DNA of 64,000 bases from contig QLIY01000131.1 in NCBI GenBank assembly GCA_003260075.1, positions 124,001-188,000 on the forward strand, written 5' to 3'. Under the pieces are notes generated by a model that had not been told where the DNA came from, did not search any database, and saw only the letters and a program-made list of their open reading frames with translations. A program made the position numbers and the translations under genes. The stretch comes from Phallusia mammillata (Eukaryota > Chordata > Ascidiacea > Phlebobranchia > Ascidiidae). Positions 24,810-64,000 of the stretch are shown here, one piece after another. How positions within the stretch are numbered: the first letter of the stretch is position 1; every line of letters starts with the position of its first letter.

Positions 24810-26132
24810 ATGGCTTTTAATCAGTTTATGCATCCAAAAAATAGATACAAACATGAACCTCCAGACTTTGAAAAACTTGCTGAATGTTTTCCCAACTTCC
24901 GTAAACATGTTCAGCACTCTAAAAGGACCAAGAAACCCTTTGTTAATTTTCGAAACCCCAATGCAGTTAGAGAATTGTCAAAGTGTCTTTTGAGAAACGA
25001 CTTCAACTTGAATATCGAACTACCATCTGACAGACTAGCTCCTACTGTTCCATCGAGGTTAAACTACATTTTATGGCTACAAGATCTGTTGCAATGCCTT
25101 CCCACTCAAAACAGGTATGTTGTGTTTGATATTGGTTGCGGCAGTTCGTGCATTTATCCTTTGCTTGGAGTCAAACTCAATGACAACTGGACGTTTATAG
25201 CGAGCGAAATCGACGCAAAAAACTTCGAATACGCTCAGAGAAACGTGACAACAAATGGACTGTCGGAAAGGGTTTTGTTGCATCAAGTGCTGGAAAGTGA
25301 TAATCTTTTCTCGCCGCTAGGTGACACTGATGAGGTCGACGTTTGTATGTGCAACCCGCCATTTTTTAATTCAAAAGACGACGCAGAAAAGGGTTGGCAG
25401 CGTCCGAGCGCTAATTCTTCGTGTTCTGGCGACGGAAAAGAAATGATATTTGAACAAGGCGGAGACCTGGCTTTTGCCGAAAGACTATTACGTGACAGTA
25501 CAAAAGTAAAGGGTCGGATAAAGTGGTTCACAATTATGTTTGGTAAAAAGTTAAGCTTTACCAGTTTCAAACTCAAGTTAAAAACCAGCGGCGTTTCTGC
25601 TTTAACAAGTACTGAGTTCTGTCAGGGCAAAACTATGCGCTGGGCGGTTGCGTGGTCTTTCATCGACACTTTGGACATTGATAAAATCCCAAAGTCACAG
25701 TTTCAACTTGCCAAGTCCCAAAAAACTGATAAGCCACTGACTTTTCGCTGTAAAAGTTCTACTTTAGAAGATTGTGAAAACGCTGTTTCAGAAATCCTTG
25801 CAGAACTGGGTATTAGCTTTGAAACGGAACATGTTGGTCATGTATTGTTTAAATTTATGACAAGTAAGTCAGAATGGATGCACAACCGTAGGAAAAGACG
25901 ATTGGAAACGTTTAAACTGACCAGCAAACGTTTATGTGATGCGGAAAGAAAATGTGTGCAGCGTCAAGATACAACTTCTGAAGCAAATTCGCAACAAAAA
26001 TCTGATGTACAATTTGAGTGTTTGATTTTTCTCTCGCAGAATAATGATGGGGTTGAGGCCAAGATTTGTTCAAACCCAATGTTAAAGGAAGAAATTAATG
26101 CTATTTCTGTATATTTGAAAAGGCGAATATGA
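24810..26132 (+). CDS. METTL16: METTL16, U6 snRNA/MAT2A RNA N6-adenosine methyltransferase
   Basis: This single exon encodes 440 residues. The N terminus (MHPKNRYKHEPPDF) carries the basic RNA-binding module typical of METTL16. A SAM-binding motif FDIGCGSSCIYPLLG lies at 106-120 and the catalytic NPPFF at 182-186. The family methylates U6 snRNA and hairpins in SAM-synthetase mRNA. The protein is shorter than the human one (562 residues), and the C-terminal vertebrate-conserved region is reduced or diverged. AATAAA-type signals lie near 26140-26165. Confidence 0.96.
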   Translation: MAFNQFMHPKNRYKHEPPDFEKLAECFPNFRKHVQHSKRTKKPFVNFRNPNAVRELSKCLLRNDFNLNIELPSDRLAPTVPSRLNYILWLQDLLQCLPTQNRYVVFDIGCGSSCIYPLLGVKLNDNWTFIASEIDAKNFEYAQRNVTTNGLSERVLLHQVLESDNLFSPLGDTDEVDVCMCNPPFFNSKDDAEKGWQRPSANSSCSGDGKEMIFEQGGDLAFAERLLRDSTKVKGRIKWFTIMFGKKLSFTSFKLKLKTSGVSALTSTEFCQGKTMRWAVAWSFIDTLDIDKIPKSQFQLAKSQKTDKPLTFRCKSSTLEDCENAVSEILAELGISFETEHVGHVLFKFMTSKSEWMHNRRKRRLETFKLTSKRLCDAERKCVQRQDTTSEANSQQKSDVQFECLIFLSQNNDGVEAKICSNPMLKEEINAISVYLKRRI

Positions 26133-27712
26133 ATTCACAAATAAAAAGTGTGAGAAAATAAAAAAATAGCATCACTGTGATTTTTTCATACTATGCATAA
26201 GTTTTATGTATTTTGTTTAATGTTTAGGATTTTATGGTTTTTGTTTAAGAAACGTAAATAATAATCAGCCAATTGGCTCAAGGAATTTGAACGGTTTAAA
26301 AGTAAATTGATCAAGCACAAGTGATTTTGTTGTTTCTTGTGTTAGTTATTCGTTAAACGTGGTTTTAGTTTGCCCTCTGGAAGTTTTAATCAAATAAAAA
26401 TCCAAGCAAGCATATTATTGGTATGTTTTGTTTTCATATCTACAAAACTTTCATTTGTTTTGCGCGCAGTTGCATTATGTTCAAAAACATGACAACGCAA
26501 AATTGGTCGATCTACTCCAGTGGTTCACCAAACTTTTTGGGACGCAACCAGAATATTCTTATCTGAATAAGGATGTGCTTAGTTTGTGTTTTATTTTATT
26601 TTTATCTGTATGACGCGAAAGTTTTTCGAAAAAAGTTTTTTTGGAATGGCTAATGTTCCAGTTACTAATTTAGTCCACATTTCAAACGAATTCAGTGCAT
26701 TTTCAGTCGGGCAACTTGTCACATCCCCCCCCCCTGGAATGGCTAATGTTCCAGTTACTAATTTAGTCCACATTTCAAACGAGTTCAGTGCATTTTCAGT
26801 CGGGCAACTTGTCACATAACAAACAAAAACAACGTTAACACGTCAAATAAGATTGTCGACACATTGGTTCTTTTATAGGTTGTCGAAACATTGGTTATTT
26901 TATCTTATTCTTTGGATTATTGTCCAAATAAAATAAAAACATAATATCTTGTGCCATTTACTACGTGGTAATGGGCTATTGTGGCATTAGTTGAAATTTT
27001 TGCAGTTTATAGTGGTCAAAATCAAATCAATTTGTTGTCAAAAGTTTGTTAACGCCTATACAAAAATGTTCACGCAACGATAGCTAATGCGTTTGTTATA
27101 AGAAATATTATTGCGCCATTAAAAGCAAAGACCCCAATCGTTTAAAAAAAATTACTCCTGTGGTCATGTGACTGGGTGTTGTTATGACGTCATAATGACA
27201 TTCACAGACGCGCAAGTCAGCTGACTTTGTTTTGGCCTAGAGAGGAAGCGGTTTGTTTACAATTTTATGCCTTTTGTGTGCTTTGCTCTCAGATTAATAA
27301 CTGTCACAATTGCAGGTTAGACTCATAAATGTTAGCAATCCGCATTAAATAGAACGTAGTTGAGATTTAGCTTCATATTTTGCATTATTTAAATCTGCAA
27401 CGTTTAACGAAGCTCTTGATAATGGAGAACGATAGTTGCTTACAACCTGACATCGTTAGTTTTTAAACTTGTTTGCTGACTGTTGAAAAGTATCTGGAGA
27501 AAGCCTTTGTTGATGTCTGGATTACATCTATAAGGAACAACATACTTTTTGAATTAAACATTGTAAACTATGAACTTTTTCCGGCTTTTCTCTACCTAGA
27601 GTCTCTGTTTTTTATATTTAACTTTTTAGTTTATGATTTTTACTTTGCTTCAGATTGTGAATTTTTGTGAAAACTTGTAAATCTTGTGTGCTAAGTTAGG
27701 CTGTCTGTAACA
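26133..27712. other. Intergenic region between METTL16 and GABARAPL2
   Basis: No gene was found. Near-perfect copies of an 80-base sequence (26641-26724 and 26735-26817) flank a C run at 26725-26734. The start of a GABARAPL2 5' untranslated region, possibly with an intron, is likely near 27200-27700; an acceptor-like TAAGTTAG ends about 27698. Confidence 0.45.
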
Positions 27713-28072
27713 ATGAAGTATCAATTCAAGGTTGACCACACTTTTGAGCATCGCTGCAATGAATCTTCAAAAATCATCACCAAATACCCCAACCGAATTC
27801 CTGTAATTGTTGAAAAAGCAGAGGGTTCCACAATTCAAGACATCGACAAACGAAAGTATCTTGTGCCTTCAGACATTTCTGTTGCCCAATTTATGTGGAT
27901 CATTAGAAAAAGAATAGACTTACCTTCTGAGAAGGCAATCTTTTTGTTTGTTGACAAAATGGTGCCGAACTCAAGTTCTACAATGGGTGCAATTTATTGT
28001 GATCACAAAGATGAAGATGGGTTTTTATACATCGCTTACAGTGGAGAAAATACCTTTGGAACCACTCAATAA
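27713..28072 (+). CDS. GABARAPL2: GABARAPL2/GATE-16, Atg8-family ubiquitin-like protein
   Basis: This intronless coding exon encodes 119 residues. It matches the GABARAPL2 branch rather than GABARAP through [20 protein letters not shown] and [20 protein letters not shown]4 would cut after Gly116, removing a three-residue tail (TTQ), to expose the glycine conjugated to phosphatidylethanolamine. The LIR-docking surface residues (KYL, FLFVDK) are present. Atg8 proteins act in autophagosome formation and Golgi/ER traffic. AATAAA follows at about 28083. Confidence 0.96.
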   Translation: MKYQFKVDHTFEHRCNESSKIITKYPNRIPVIVEKAEGSTIQDIDKRKYLVPSDISVAQFMWIIRKRIDLPSEKAIFLFVDKMVPNSSSTMGAIYCDHKDEDGFLYIAYSGENTFGTTQ

Positions 28073-28511
28073 TTTTACTACAATAAAATATTTAATGAAT
28101 GGCAGAGTCTTTTAACATCATAACTGGACACAAATTGATTGCTGTTGTTGAATGGTTTTATCTAAAACATGGTTTCCACTTTCTGCCTACTTTTACTGCA
28201 ATTGTGTAATGTGCACTTGTTATTCTATTTTGTTTCCTTGTTGTTTTGACAGTGTGTCTGTTTGAGCTGGTGATTGTTTGTTTTTTATTGTACCCCAACT
28301 TCAAAGTTAATCATCATCATAAAGTAAACAGTGGTTAAATTTAGTCTGGCACTGTACATGTTTGTTTGTTTGTTGTTATTTGTGTGAAAGTGGCCCATAA
28401 AAAATAGCAAAATATAATCACAATATTACATAAGCCCAAATATACATTGAGTATTAAAACTGTCACTGACAACCAATGTTGCTTGTTTGTGTCTGATAGG
28501 ATGATTAGGCC
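28073..28511. other. Spacer between GABARAPL2 and BLTP1
   Basis: This is 439 bases with T-rich sequence and GABARAPL2 3' signals. An acceptor-like TTTGTGTCTGATAG ends at about 28499, 12 bases before the BLTP1 ATG, suggesting a 5'-UTR intron or a leader-addition site. Confidence 0.4.

Positions 28512-64000
<35,489 letters not shown>

Noticed and set aside
26586..26819. Protein with two identical blocks (GMANVPVTNLVHISNEF)
   Set aside because: It is two copies of one non-coding sequence on either side of a C run.

Overview
This is a nuclear genomic window from a metazoan, most likely an ascidian tunicate of the Ciona type. That placement is an inference. It rests on spliced genes with short introns and GT/AG sites, animal-specific families (BLTP1, GABARAPL2, MANSC, trefoil and thrombospondin modules), an A+T-rich background, acceptor-like sequences directly upstream of start codons in a close-packed gene trio, and very high divergence between sequence copies that look allelic. 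Exon boundaries below were read by eye and checked for reading-phase continuity.

Layout. (1) 713-2697, minus: a secreted or membrane protein with signal peptide, MANSC domain and Ser/Thr/Asn-rich stalk; its 3' end is not identified. (2) 3911-6809, plus: a four-exon secreted SGNH/PC-esterase-like protein of 425 residues with a hevein-like cysteine cluster. (3) 8052-19097, minus: a fourteen-exon secreted mosaic protein with signal peptide, two trefoil domains, several thrombospondin type 1 repeats, a Thr-rich mucin-like tract and a degenerate C-terminal von Willebrand A domain. (4) 19098-22101: no gene recognised. (5) 22102-26132, plus: three single-exon housekeeping genes close together, GTPBP3, GPN3 and METTL16. 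(6) 27713-28072, plus: GABARAPL2 (Atg8 family). (7) 28512 to the right edge, plus: about 52 exons of the giant bridge-like lipid-transfer protein BLTP1 (KIAA1109/Tweek), about 2,800 codons, cut by the window end.

The most striking structure is not a gene. About 42 runs of C (and no comparable G run) interrupt the window. Their length has a floor of exactly 10, with a few long ones of 27-99, and the sequence on one side is usually a diverged copy of the other side. This fits scaffold gap placeholders written as C, separating contigs that are unmerged alleles of one locus. One small contig is placed inverted (2829-3104) and some are out of order. The apparent duplicated exons and the poly-Pro/poly-Gly reading frames should therefore not be taken as biology.

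Real repeats include hAT-type MITEs with 8-bp target duplications, two pogo/Tigger-like MITEs, a hAT-derived 60-bp tandem array against a BLTP1 splice acceptor, several tRNA-like sequences, and a dispersed repeat whose minus strand resembles a decayed hammerhead ribozyme core. I found no convincing new multi-gene system. The strongest candidates for new biology are the trefoil/TSP1/mucin/vWA protein, the hevein-SGNH protein, the possible trans-spliced gene trio and the hammerhead-like repeat.
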